A stretch of 64,000 bases of DNA from UBA7359 sp963976795 (lineage in GTDB: Bacteria; Pseudomonadota; Gammaproteobacteria; Eutrophobiales; Eutrophobiaceae). Position 1 is the stretch's first letter. Each line of letters starts with the position of its first letter. A model generated the notes under the pieces. It had not been told where the DNA came from and did not search any database. It saw only the letters and a program-made list of their open reading frames with translations. The stretch spans positions 7,455 to 71,454 of the forward strand of contig CAXBLT010000016.1 of the NCBI GenBank assembly GCA_963976795.1. The letters run 5' to 3'. Below, one piece after another: positions 53,806-62,798 of this stretch. The position numbers and the translations under genes were made by a program.

Positions 53806-55082
53806 TTCAAACAACACTCTATAACCATCAAAGTAATATCGTCGTGCTGATGAACATTAGGATGCCTAATCTTTGCAACAATATCTTCCAGACGTTTAGA
53901 CGCTGTCACTTCAGAATTATCTTCAATCAATTTTATCAAACCACCCACATCTAATAATTTCTGCTCCGCATCCAGACTTTCGGTTACACCATCTGTAAAT
54001 ATATATACTGAACCACCATCAAGTTTGATGGTAGACACAGGAAACTCCGTCCCTGGCAAAATACCAATAGGCGGCGCTCCAGCTTCAATTTCTTCAAACT
54101 CACCAGCGCAGTGATGAAACAGTGGTGGTTGATGCCCTGCATTTGCAAACTTAATGGTACAAGTGTTGGTGTCTATAAACCCAGATACAATAGTGATAAA
54201 CATGCCATGAGACACGGTCTCACAGATTTCATCATTAACCCTGCTTAATAGCTCTCCCGGATCATCTATGCTTTTAGCAAGGTGATGCAGTAAGCTACTC
54301 GCCTTTGCCATTAACATAGCAGCATTCATTCCTTTGCCAGACACATCAGCCAGATTAAAATAAATCAAGCCATCATCACGTTTGAAAAAATCATAAAAAT
54401 CACCAGACACTTCCAATGCCGGCACATTCATGCCATTGACAGGAAAATTTGTGACATCAGATATATCAGGCAAAAGGTCGAGTTGTATTTCTCGAGCCAA
54501 TTCAAGTTCTTTACGCATACGTTCTTGTTCAACCAAGGCATCTGCCATACGGGCATTATTAATGGCTAAAGCCGCATAAGAAGCTAATGCCATAGAGAGA
54601 TGTGTATCTTGATCACCAAATAGACCGTCATTCTTCTTATTCAATAATTCCAGTGCACCAATACATTCGTTATTAACAATTAATGGCACACAAAGAATCG
54701 AACGCGTCCGAAAACCAGAACCTATATCAACCTTTTTCGCAAAATCAGGATCGCTTTGCACGTCACGAATCATCTGACTACTACGCGTCGTGACTGTTTT
54801 ACCAACAATACCTTGTGTTGCAGATAAGCGTAAACCAGTTATGTCCACTGGGCCGGCACACTCAGCGCAGACCAGTTCTTGAGAGTCAGCTTCTAATAAA
54901 AATATTGATGCCGCTTCAGCATTCATATACTCCATGAACTGTTCAATTGCATTATTTAAGGTTTGTGAAATATCCAGTGTACTGGAGAAACCTTGAGAGA
55001 TTTCGGCCAACAACGCGAGTTGTTCTTCAAGCGAATGTGATTCACGTTTTTCGAACAGATTGTATACGTTACGTTTCACCAT
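53802..55082 (-). CDS. GAF/SpoIIE-type PP2C phosphatase (RsbU-like)
   Basis: The protein of about 426 residues has a GAF domain (about 30-190) and a SpoIIE-type phosphatase domain (about 210-425). Its aspartates lie in VSGDFYDFF, NLADVSGKGMNAAML, FTDGVTESLDAEQKL and HQHDDITLMVI. Such phosphatases reactivate phosphorylated STAS proteins. The start at ATG 55082 overlaps the preceding stop (TGATG); a TTG lies 6 bases upstream. It is the signal input of the module, with the GAF domain sensing an unknown ligand. Confidence 0.9.
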   Translation of the reverse strand: MVKRNVYNLFEKRESHSLEEQLALLAEISQGFSSTLDISQTLNNAIEQFMEYMNAEAASIFLLEADSQELVCAECAGPVDITGLRLSATQGIVGKTVTTRSSQMIRDVQSDPDFAKKVDIGSGFRTRSILCVPLIVNNECIGALELLNKKNDGLFGDQDTHLSMALASYAALAINNARMADALVEQERMRKELELAREIQLDLLPDISDVTNFPVNGMNVPALEVSGDFYDFFKRDDGLIYFNLADVSGKGMNAAMLMAKASSLLHHLAKSIDDPGELLSRVNDEICETVSHGMFITIVSGFIDTNTCTIKFANAGHQPPLFHHCAGEFEEIEAGAPPIGILPGTEFPVSTIKLDGGSVYIFTDGVTESLDAEQKLLDVGGLIKLIEDNSEVTASKRLEDIVAKIRHPNVHQHDDITLMVIECCLK

Positions 55083-55507
55083 CAACAAACCTTACGCAAA
55101 CATTCAAGGTATTCATTATCATCCGGCAAGGCGTTATTGCGTTGTGCTTCCCACAATATTCGCCCTAGACATTCCATCATTTTATGTTCTGCATCATGTG
55201 TAGAAATAGATTTGGCCATTATTTTTTTTAAAATATTCGTAATCCCTGCCGGTCTATCAGAGTTAACTTGCTCTTTTAATGCGATATGCATGCCCATATG
55301 CAAAAAAGGATTCGTTTCATTTTGCTCCGGACTGAAGTTATTTTCCATCGAGGATTCTTCCACTTCAAGATAATGATGGTATTCGGGATGTTCCATAATT
55401 ACATCCGCTATTATCGCTTCAATCGGCTCCAATGGAAGTTTGTTTTTTTGCTTTTTCCACACCAGGTAAAAATAATTGCGTGCTTCATTTCGGTCTTGAA
55501 CAAACAT
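55082..55507 (-). CDS. DUF1841-family protein
   Basis: The 141-residue protein matches the DUF1841 family in text such as PIEAIIADVIMEHPEYHHYL and NPFLHMGMHIALKEQ, with a C-terminal ECLGRILWEAQRNN. The family is found in gamma- and betaproteobacteria and its role is not established. It is the first gene of the operon that includes the SpoIIE, RsbW-like, STAS and Mla genes, coupled to the next by TGATG. Confidence 0.85.
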   Translation of the reverse strand: MFVQDRNEARNYFYLVWKKQKNKLPLEPIEAIIADVIMEHPEYHHYLEVEESSMENNFSPEQNETNPFLHMGMHIALKEQVNSDRPAGITNILKKIMAKSISTHDAEHKMMECLGRILWEAQRNNALPDDNEYLECLRKVC

Positions 55508-55568
55508 ATTTTCAGTTATTAATAATATTAAGGAATATTGCTGTTGCCTGGTATTTTACGCTTGTTTA

Positions 55569-56213
55569 TCAATGTTCTGCATGCTTTTCGCGATCTTTCC
55601 ACTCACATTCGTCAAATATGACACAACTCCCACATCTCGGTTTACGTGCAATACAGGTATATCGCCCATGTAATATCAACCAATGATGCGCATCTTTTTT
55701 AAATTCATCAGGAACAAACTTCATTAAACGCTGCTCAACTTGGTTTACGTTTTTTCCTGGCGCGATACCCGTACGGTTAGATACCCGAAAGATATGTGTA
55801 TCAACTGCGATAGTCGGTTGACCAAAAGCTGTATTCAGTATCACGTTCGCTGTCTTACGACCTACTCCCGGCAAGCTCTCTAATGAGTCACGATCTTGCG
55901 GGACTTCACTACTAAAATTTTCTGTTATTATTTTGCAAGTCTCAATGATGTTTTTTGCCTTATTATTATAAAGCCCAATGGTTTTGATATAAGACTTAAG
56001 CTTTTGTAAACCCAATGCATAAATTGCCTCTGGGGTATTAGCAACCGCATACAATTTACTGGTGGCTTTATTCACACCCACATCTGTCGCTTGAGCAGAA
56101 AGAATAACGGCAATCAATAACTCAAATGGTGTTTGGTAAACCAATTCTGTAGTAGGAGAAGGGTTTTGTTCTCGTAATATGCTAAAAATGCGGGTTCGTT
56201 TTTCTTTATTCAA
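55569..56213 (-). CDS. nth: Endonuclease III
   Basis: Nth removes oxidised pyrimidines. The 214-residue protein has the helix-hairpin-helix motif LPGVGRKTANVIL with the catalytic lysine, the catalytic Asp in VDTHIFRVSNRTG and the C-terminal iron-sulfur cysteines in CIARKPRCGSCVIFDEC (C-x6-C-x2-C-x5-C). It is full length. It lies 18 bases from the RnfE-like gene, a usual neighbour pair. Confidence 0.96.
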   Translation of the reverse strand: MNKEKRTRIFSILREQNPSPTTELVYQTPFELLIAVILSAQATDVGVNKATSKLYAVANTPEAIYALGLQKLKSYIKTIGLYNNKAKNIIETCKIITENFSSEVPQDRDSLESLPGVGRKTANVILNTAFGQPTIAVDTHIFRVSNRTGIAPGKNVNQVEQRLMKFVPDEFKKDAHHWLILHGRYTCIARKPRCGSCVIFDECEWKDREKHAEH

Positions 56214-56231
56214 AATTTTTATTCTTTTAAT

Positions 56232-56774
56232 TTAGTCAGTCACTTTATTGCTTTTAAAAGAATTCATTGTCGCAAACAATAAACCCAATAAAATAAAGTT
56301 GCCCGCAGGTGATTTGATTATAGAAAACATATCAATCAAACCTTTCAGAAACCCAAAAAAAACAAAGAAGATTAAAAGAGATATTCCAATACCAAAAACG
56401 TAAATCGCAACAGATTTATAGCTCTGCCCAGAAAAAACATTTTCACCAAGAGATAAAGCCAGACTATTTATTAGTAATAATGGGAAAAATAAACCTATCG
56501 AATCAAAAGTCGAATAGGCACCAGCCTGTAGCAACATTCTACCTATTAAAATTAAAGAAACACTGAAGAGAAGAACGACTACAACGCTCTGTTGAGATGG
56601 AATGAAATCACGTAATAAGTAGATAACACTGGCAGGAACAAACATCAAACAAAATGCTATAAGACCAATACTCACTCCAGCTTTATATGAAGGGATGATT
56701 AAAAAGAAAGGCGCCATCGCCAGCAAGCCCGTCTGCATTTGAGTATTGAATAATTTTTGAATGACAAAGCTCAT
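56232..56774 (-). CDS. RnfE/NqrD-like membrane protein (orphan)
   Basis: The 180-residue protein has about five or six membrane segments. It carries sequence seen in RnfE/NqrD subunits: RDFIPSQQSVVVVLLF, LLQAGAYSTFDSIGLFFPLLLINSLAL, with a following LGEN. RnfE is part of the RNF membrane redox pump and usually precedes nth, as here. No other rnf genes are present, and early RnfE motifs are altered, so it may be a specialised relative or a remnant. Confidence 0.7.
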   Translation of the reverse strand: MSFVIQKLFNTQMQTGLLAMAPFFLIIPSYKAGVSIGLIAFCLMFVPASVIYLLRDFIPSQQSVVVVLLFSVSLILIGRMLLQAGAYSTFDSIGLFFPLLLINSLALSLGENVFSGQSYKSVAIYVFGIGISLLIFFVFFGFLKGLIDMFSIIKSPAGNFILLGLLFATMNSFKSNKVTD

Positions 56775-56827
56775 TAAATCAACACGTTTTAGGAAAAGCT
56801 TATTCTATGTGAATTACCTCCGCTACG

Positions 56828-56846
56828 CACCTGCAAAATGCAGGTG
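56828..56846. repeat. Short inverted repeat between the small gene and the rnfE-like gene
   Basis: A perfect 8-bp stem (CACCTGCA and TGCAGGTG) with an AAA loop is not followed by a T run on either strand. Its purpose is unknown. Confidence 0.45.
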
Positions 56847-56892
56847 GCAAATTGACTCGACCTTTTTATAATCGACTTTCTACAGGTCTTAC

Positions 56893-57153
56893 TTATGCTG
56901 CTTCAAAACGCGATTCAATCTTCGATGTTAGTTTTTGCATATCATCACTGACTACATTCTCTGCATTCAGGGCATGCACTGAACCATCAATTGTCGTTAG
57001 CTTCGATGATGTGATATCGGCCAGGCCTGAAACCTTCTCTATCTTTCCAAGACCGCGATCCCGGTCTATTATGATTTTCCATAAGTAGCCACGAGAATCG
57101 CCGATAGTTCTAACCTCGATACCTGTATCAGCGTCATTATTTAAATGATTCAT
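56893..57153 (-). CDS. Small hypothetical protein (86 residues)
   Basis: The 86-residue product has no signal peptide or membrane segment. The sequence is mixed alpha/beta and charged, with GYLWKIIIDRDRGLGKIEKV. An AAGGAA ribosome-binding site lies about 6 bases upstream of the ATG at 57153. No family was recognised. It lies alone between the rnfE-like gene and the divergent phosphatase gene. Coding status is supported by the ribosome-binding site and full length, but the gene is uncertain. Confidence 0.5.
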   Translation of the reverse strand: MNHLNNDADTGIEVRTIGDSRGYLWKIIIDRDRGLGKIEKVSGLADITSSKLTTIDGSVHALNAENVVSDDMQKLTSKIESRFEAA

Positions 57154-57362
57154 ATTTTTTCCTTAATTGATACTTTGTCGATATAGAGGCTAAGCATCAA
57201 TAATGAACAAGCGATAAAATATTTGTTAAATATTTATGACACCCTATGGTTTTTACTTAACTAAACCGTCATAAAACTTCATCGTTTAGTCATTTTAATT
57301 AAACCTGTTTGTCACACAGAAGAATCATAGTATCGCGCACTTAATAATTCGAGAAAATAACT

Positions 57363-58154
57363 ATGGACACTGTTTATTCTTCAAAAAAAGTAAAAGTGAA
57401 ATCTGTATTTATCTCTGATGTACACCTTGGATTTCCCGGTTGTAGCGCAAACTTTCTTCTGGATTTTTTAAGAAATGTTGAATGTGAAAAGATTTATCTT
57501 GTTGGAGACATAATCGATCTTCTCTATATGCGTAAAAAGTTGTACTGGCCACAGGAACATAATGATGTCATCCGTACCCTATTAGGGAAGGCTAAACACG
57601 GTACAGAAGTGATCTATGTGCCAGGAAATCACGATGAACTACTTCGTAGTTACAATGACACTGTATTTGGCAATATCACCATCAAGGATGAAGTAATCCA
57701 CACTACCGCTGATGGTAAACGTCTCTTGGTTTTACACGGAGATCAATTCGATAACGTAGTAAAAAACTCTCGTTTAATGGCGATACTAGGTAGTAATTTG
57801 TATAACGGCCTATTAAAAGCGAATAGATTTGTTAATTATGTTCGCTTCAAATTAGGGTTGCCGTACTGGTCTCTTGCCGCTGCGTTAAAGCATAAAGTTA
57901 AAGGAGCAGTAAATTATATTAGCAACTTTGAAACAGCCATTTCTCAGATGGCAAAACAAAAAAAAGTAGACGGGATGATCTGTGGCCATATCCATCGTCC
58001 AGAAATCAGGACAATAGAAAATGTGCTCTATTGCAATTGTGGTGATTGGGTCGAAAGCTGCACCTCTTTAATTGAAAACCAGGATGGCAGCCTTGAAATC
58101 CTACACTGGACTGAACAATACGAATCCATAAAACAACTTCCTGTTGCAGCATAA
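57363..58154 (+). CDS. LpxH-like UDP-2,3-diacylglucosamine diphosphatase family protein
   Basis: The 263-residue metallophosphoesterase has the family motifs SDVHLGF, GDIIDLL, GNHDE, LHGDQFD and GHIHRPEI. It matches the COG2908 group that includes LpxH, which hydrolyses UDP-diacylglucosamine in lipid A synthesis. Sequence similarity to that group is clear, but the substrate of this relative is inferred. A glycosyltransferase gene follows 4 bases later, so a role in lipid or polysaccharide assembly is likely. Confidence 0.82.
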   Translation: MDTVYSSKKVKVKSVFISDVHLGFPGCSANFLLDFLRNVECEKIYLVGDIIDLLYMRKKLYWPQEHNDVIRTLLGKAKHGTEVIYVPGNHDELLRSYNDTVFGNITIKDEVIHTTADGKRLLVLHGDQFDNVVKNSRLMAILGSNLYNGLLKANRFVNYVRFKLGLPYWSLAAALKHKVKGAVNYISNFETAISQMAKQKKVDGMICGHIHRPEIRTIENVLYCNCGDWVESCTSLIENQDGSLEILHWTEQYESIKQLPVAA

Positions 58155-58158
58155 TAAA

Positions 58159-59175
58159 ATGAAAATAATCATTGCGACAGATGCATGGAAACCACAGATA
58201 AATGGTGTGGTAACGACCTTAGGCAAGATGGGAGATGAACTCAGCTTACTTGGTCATCAAGTCAAATACATAACACCAGAAAGCTTTAGCACATTGCCTT
58301 GCCCAAGTTACCCAAGCATCCGATTGGCTATTTGCCCAAAGAATAAAGTGTCCCGAATGCTGGATGAATTCAAACCAGATGCAGTACATATCGCAACCGA
58401 AGGGCCATTAGGCCAAGCAGCGCGAACATATTGTATTAAACTCAATATAAAATTCACTACCTCATACCATACACAATTTCCAGAATACCTTCGCTTACGC
58501 GCACCAATCCCTATTTCATGGACTTATGCATTTCTTCGTCGATTCCACGAAAAAGCAGTTTGCACAATGGTGCCGACACCATCACAACAACAGCGTCTTA
58601 TCGACAGAGGCTTTTCGAATGTCGTTGTTTGGTCTCGTGGCGTAGATTTAGAGCTGTTTCGCCCCGGAACAAAAGAGATCATTGACGCCCCAAGACCTCT
58701 CTCAATGTATATGGGCAGAGTCGCTGTTGAAAAAAACATTGAAGCTTTCCTTAAACTAGAACTCCCCGGTACAAAAATCATCGTCGGTGATGGTCCAGAC
58801 CTGGCAAGTCTAAGAAAAAAATACCCCAGCGTTATGTTCACTGGTTTTAAACAGGGTGAAGAACTAGCACAATTTCTGGCAGCCGCAGATGTATTTGTTT
58901 TTCCTAGTCTTACCGACACCTTCGGTCTGGTTATGTTGGAAGCAATGGCTTGTGGCGTACCTGTAGCCGCTTTTCCCGTTACCGGACCAATAGATGTTAT
59001 CGTGCCTGGTAAGACTGGCGAGTTGGATAATGACCTGAAAAAAGCAACGCTTAAGGCCTTGGAGCTCAATCCCACTGACTGCATCGAATACGCCAGAAAT
59101 AATTCCTGGCGAAATAGCGCTGAGACATTTTTTAATTATCTGGAACCTGTTTTTCCTCAAACTAAAATTGCCTGA
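58159..59175 (+). CDS. Glycosyltransferase family 4 (GT1-type)
   Basis: The roughly 338-residue protein begins IIIATDAWKPQINGVVTTLGKMG. It has a GT4 C-terminal half with PSLTDTFGLVMLEAMACGVPV and a conserved Glu in the donor region. The fold is of the type found in alpha-mannosyl and other lipid-linked sugar transferases. An in-frame TTG lies at 58144; the ATG at 58159, 4 bases after the stop of the phosphatase gene, is preferred. The donor sugar is unknown. Confidence 0.85.
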   Translation: MKIIIATDAWKPQINGVVTTLGKMGDELSLLGHQVKYITPESFSTLPCPSYPSIRLAICPKNKVSRMLDEFKPDAVHIATEGPLGQAARTYCIKLNIKFTTSYHTQFPEYLRLRAPIPISWTYAFLRRFHEKAVCTMVPTPSQQQRLIDRGFSNVVVWSRGVDLELFRPGTKEIIDAPRPLSMYMGRVAVEKNIEAFLKLELPGTKIIVGDGPDLASLRKKYPSVMFTGFKQGEELAQFLAAADVFVFPSLTDTFGLVMLEAMACGVPVAAFPVTGPIDVIVPGKTGELDNDLKKATLKALELNPTDCIEYARNNSWRNSAETFFNYLEPVFPQTKIA

Positions 59176-59230
59176 ATTTGAGGCCATTTTTCTGCGATAA
59201 TGAGCAATTCTAATTCGCATTAAATGATTC

Positions 59231-60106
59231 ATGAAATTAGCCTCATATAAACTCAATAACATAATTTCGATAGGCGCTATCACTAACGCCGGCATCTGTC
59301 CTGCATCATCTCACTATAACGGTGAAAATGGCCTAATGCGCTTTCTAGAAGATGGAGACGCCGCTCTATTGGAGCTAGGAAATAAAATTAACGCATCATC
59401 AAATTATCTCTCTCCAGATGATGTACAACTCCTTACACCGATAACAAAACCGAATAAGTTCTTTGGTGTTAGCCTGAACTATGCCGATCACATTGAAGAA
59501 ACTGGATTAGATAGACCCGAATACCCAACTTTTTTTAATAAACAAAATAGCTGTGTCATAGGCCCGGGTGATGCCATTCATAGACCTAAGGTATCTGAAA
59601 AACTCGATTACGAAGCTGAACTAGGTATTGTCATCGGCAAACGTTGTCGTCATGTGAGTCGCGAACAAGCGGCATCCGTTATTGCGGCTTATACCATTGT
59701 TAACGACGTCAGCGTTCGTGACTGGCAGATGCGTTCTCATACATGGACCTTGGGAAAGTCTTTTGACACACATGGCCCCGTGGGTCCCTGCCTAGTCACA
59801 AGCGATGAAATAGGTAATCCACATAAACTTGCTATCAAGACTTGGGTTAATGAAGATCAACGACAGAATTTCAATACAGAAAACATGGTTTTTGATTGCT
59901 ATTCCCTGGTTGAATACCTTTCTCAAGTGATGACTCTGGAACCAGGAGACATCATTGCGACTGGCACCAGTAGTGGTGTTGGTGTAAAAATGAAACCGCG
60001 TGGCTATATGAAGCCAGGAGACGAGGTGCGGATAGAGATTGAAAAAATAGGTGTTTTAAAAAATCCAGTTATAGAAGAGCCAGACTCATCCGGCTTTATC
60101 GCTTAG
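59231..60106 (+). CDS. Fumarylacetoacetate hydrolase-family protein
   Basis: The 291-residue protein has the FAH-family text GVSLNYADHIEETG, DYEAELGIVIGKRCR, NDVSVRDWQMRS, SFDTHGPVGP and GDIIATGTSSGVGV. The conserved acidic metal ligands are visible. Members include hydrolases and decarboxylases for aromatic breakdown. No aromatic degradation genes lie nearby, so the reaction is not fixed. Confidence 0.9.
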   Translation: MKLASYKLNNIISIGAITNAGICPASSHYNGENGLMRFLEDGDAALLELGNKINASSNYLSPDDVQLLTPITKPNKFFGVSLNYADHIEETGLDRPEYPTFFNKQNSCVIGPGDAIHRPKVSEKLDYEAELGIVIGKRCRHVSREQAASVIAAYTIVNDVSVRDWQMRSHTWTLGKSFDTHGPVGPCLVTSDEIGNPHKLAIKTWVNEDQRQNFNTENMVFDCYSLVEYLSQVMTLEPGDIIATGTSSGVGVKMKPRGYMKPGDEVRIEIEKIGVLKNPVIEEPDSSGFIA

Positions 60107-60111
60107 ATTAT

Positions 60112-60702
60112 TCAGCTTTGTGCGTACTCTCCTGAATCAATCTTTTCTAACAGTGCTTGCATATAATCGAAACGATTTAGTGCATTATCCATTTCCAGCA
60201 GCGATTGCTTGGCACTTATCTCAAACGGTAACAACTCGGCCAATCGATCACTGACCCAAGCCGCTTCTTCAAAGCGCTCTGGTTCATCCATCAACGGCAA
60301 TTCATAACGATTGGCGATTTCCTTAAGTAAGTCAGAAAAACTCTGATAGCTGGCGGGTAGTTCCTCATCATCTTCATCCAAATAGGTGACATCGCCCATA
60401 CACAGATTATCTTTTTGTATATCATAGCTCTCTACCTTGAAACGCCGTTCACCGATCACTTTAATCCCGAGCAAGCCATCATCCATCTGATCCCAATCAC
60501 TAATCTTCACGTAAGTACCCATCGGGAAAAACTCTGCTAACTCCCCTGCTTCTTCCCCTTCACGTATCAAGCATATACCAAATCCGTTATTCGAACGTAA
60601 GCACTCACTTACCATGTCAAGGTAGCGTGGCTCAAATAGGCGTAGTTGTAATTCTCCTTCAGGGAATAAAACGGTATTCAATGGAAATAGCGGAATCTTC
60701 AT
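60112..60702 (-). CDS. LON N-terminal (substrate-binding) domain protein
   Basis: The protein of about 196 residues has the LON substrate-binding fold: IPLFPLNTVLFPEGELQLRLF, YLDMVSECLR and FGICLIREG. It lacks the ATPase and protease domains of Lon. The function of such stand-alone proteins is not established. The ATG at 60702 lies 6 bases after mpl ends; a TTG at 60708 is less likely. It may be co-transcribed with mpl. Confidence 0.88.
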   Translation of the reverse strand: MKIPLFPLNTVLFPEGELQLRLFEPRYLDMVSECLRSNNGFGICLIREGEEAGELAEFFPMGTYVKISDWDQMDDGLLGIKVIGERRFKVESYDIQKDNLCMGDVTYLDEDDEELPASYQSFSDLLKEIANRYELPLMDEPERFEEAAWVSDRLAELLPFEISAKQSLLEMDNALNRFDYMQALLEKIDSGEYAQS

Positions 60703-60708
60703 ACTCAA

Positions 60709-62058
60709 TTACAAGACATCGACTAGCTTTTTGTGGATTCCACCGAAAGCCCCATTGCTCATGATGACAATATGATCACCCTGTTGATGTTCCTTACTTA
60801 TCAGGCTAATCATCTCGTCGATATTGGTAAAGACTCGACAGCGATCACCCAGGTCGCTCATGTGTGCCGCAATGTCCCAATCGACATTGTTGGCCTGGAA
60901 AAGTAATACTAGATCCGCATCTATAAACGCATTGGCTAAAGTCTTTGCATGGACCCCCATACGCATCGTATTAGATCGTGGTTCCATTATGGCGATGAGC
61001 CGTCCCTTTCCTGCATGTTGACGCAACGCCTTGAGTGTCTTTGCGATAGCAGTGGGATGATGTGCAAAATCATCATAGACCCGAATTCCTTTGGCGTCGT
61101 AAATACACTCTAAACGACGCTTAACCGATTTAAAATCAGCTAGAGCAGCGCAAGCCTTATCTACCGATATACCAACATCATGGGCGGCGATAATAGCCGC
61201 TAAAGCATTATTAGCATTGTGCTCGCCAATCAATGACCAAGACGCCTTCCCCACGATCTCACCTTGTTTTGACACTGAAAAATGCTGATAATCGCGATCA
61301 GTGTCAGTGAGTGTCCACTCAGCATTCGAGCCAGAGAATCTCTCAACCGGGGTCCAGCAACCTGCCTCTATTACTTTTTCGACTTCGAAGTCATCTGATG
61401 GAACTATGAGCTTTGCATGTTGCGGTATAGTACGCAATAAATGATGAAATTCACGTCTTATAGCTGCAATATCATGAAAGATATCGGCATGATCGAACTC
61501 AATATTGTTTATAATCAAGGTCTTTGGGTGATAATGTAAAAATTTAGAGCGTTTGTCATTAAATGCCGTGTCGTATTCATCTGCTTCGATAACAAAATAA
61601 TCTGAACCTGTATACCGTGCGGATAAGCCAAAGTTTTCTGCTACACCACCAATCAAAAACCCGGGGTTTAGGCCGGAATATTCGAGAATCCAGCTCAAGA
61701 TCGTCGTTGTTGTCGTTTTACCATGTGTGCCGGACACCGCTAACACATGTTTGTCCTTTAAGACTGCTTGATATAACCACTCTGGGCCAGAGACATACGG
61801 GAGTTGCCGATTCAACACACTCTCGAGAGCGCGATTACCTCGTGAAAGCGTATTACCAACAATAACCAAGTCTGGGGTTGGGTCAAGATGTTCTGGCTCA
61901 TAGCCATTCATGAGTCCAATACCTAAAGCACTGAGTTGGTCACTCATAGGAGGATAGACATTTTGATCAGACCCAGTGACCTGATGACCTAAGGAACTGG
62001 CGATTTGTGCCACCCCTCCCATGAATGTGCCACAAATACCGAGAATGTGAATATGCAT
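60709..62058 (-). CDS. mpl: UDP-N-acetylmuramate:peptide ligase Mpl
   Basis: Mpl recycles murein tripeptide by joining it to UDP-MurNAc. The 449-residue protein has the dinucleotide-like GICGTFMGGVAQIASSLGH, GSDQNVYPPMSDQL and the ATP-binding VSGTHGKTTTTTI. The Mur ligase middle and C-terminal domains follow. It starts one base from the end of the upstream membrane protein gene, so they are probably co-transcribed. Confidence 0.95.
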   Translation of the reverse strand: MHIHILGICGTFMGGVAQIASSLGHQVTGSDQNVYPPMSDQLSALGIGLMNGYEPEHLDPTPDLVIVGNTLSRGNRALESVLNRQLPYVSGPEWLYQAVLKDKHVLAVSGTHGKTTTTTILSWILEYSGLNPGFLIGGVAENFGLSARYTGSDYFVIEADEYDTAFNDKRSKFLHYHPKTLIINNIEFDHADIFHDIAAIRREFHHLLRTIPQHAKLIVPSDDFEVEKVIEAGCWTPVERFSGSNAEWTLTDTDRDYQHFSVSKQGEIVGKASWSLIGEHNANNALAAIIAAHDVGISVDKACAALADFKSVKRRLECIYDAKGIRVYDDFAHHPTAIAKTLKALRQHAGKGRLIAIMEPRSNTMRMGVHAKTLANAFIDADLVLLFQANNVDWDIAAHMSDLGDRCRVFTNIDEMISLISKEHQQGDHIVIMSNGAFGGIHKKLVDVL

Positions 62059-62600
62059 TAAGTTGCTTCCATTGGCATGATAGCCGCGGTAAAACTGAAT
62101 ATGATCCAGATGTACGAAATAGCCAATATAATTGCTGAAAACATATTAAGGTCGAGGGCATGTCGCAAAATGTGCCCCATTATCGTGATATTCCAACAGG
62201 CTAATACCGCCAAGAGCAGCAAACCCAGTGCATGCACTCCGTCAGAAACTGTCGCATCACCGCCACCGACACCAATAAATAGATATAACGGTATCGCGAT
62301 AATACTGACAATCGTCCCGGTGCCAGCCAAAGCTGTGACCATCTGCACCCAGCGTTCTGATTTGCCCCTGATTTGTAATAAGGCCAGGGAAAAGATCATT
62401 ATCAAAGCAACTTCTAAAATGCCTGCAAAAACGGCTTTATCAATAGGCTGTGACAATACCGCGAGTTGTATCGACAATAAACCATACACGACCAGGCAAA
62501 GTGTTAACAAATTCCTTGATGCAGGTATGTCTTGTGGCCCTTTGTTCAAACGGCAGATTTCGAAAAATGCTAAAAATAGTACTTTGCCAGAAGAAAACAT
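62058..62600 (-). CDS. Multi-pass membrane protein of unknown function
   Basis: The 180-residue protein has about five membrane segments (for example LLTLCLVVYGLLSIQLAVL, IIAIPLYLFIGVG, LGLLLLAVLACWNITIM, and a final SYIWIIFSFTAAIMP). The N-terminal part (KVLFLAFFEICRLNKGPQDIP) is cytoplasmic. No family was recognised. It ends at the start of mpl with one base of overlap, so a link to cell-wall or envelope function is possible. Confidence 0.75.
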   Translation of the reverse strand: MFSSGKVLFLAFFEICRLNKGPQDIPASRNLLTLCLVVYGLLSIQLAVLSQPIDKAVFAGILEVALIMIFSLALLQIRGKSERWVQMVTALAGTGTIVSIIAIPLYLFIGVGGGDATVSDGVHALGLLLLAVLACWNITIMGHILRHALDLNMFSAIILAISYIWIIFSFTAAIMPMEAT

Positions 62601-62798
62601 CGATTTTAAATACGTCCTTAAAAATAACAGGGGGATTATAATATCCTCTTTTTAACAATCGAAGTTAAAAACAGGTTAAACCGTTTCCAGTAATTCCTCG
62701 GATAAAATATCAATAACCGTTGTATAGTTAATAGTTGATCTCATTTAATTCAATTCAAGATGCGTTGAATATAATAGTTGCAATACTGGGATACAGGC

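Noticed and set aside
57241..57300. Inverted repeat ACTAAAC...GTTTAGT upstream of the LpxH-like gene
   Set aside because: Arms are only 7 bases with a 17-base gap, too weak to claim as an operator.
58524..59084. Minus-strand open frame of 186 codons in the glycosyltransferase gene
   Set aside because: The plus-strand gene has clear GT4 motifs; the antisense frame has none.
62077..62655. Plus-strand open frame of 192 codons opposite the membrane protein gene before mpl
   Set aside because: The minus-strand frame has clear membrane segments and joins mpl by a one-base overlap; the plus frame has no supporting signal.
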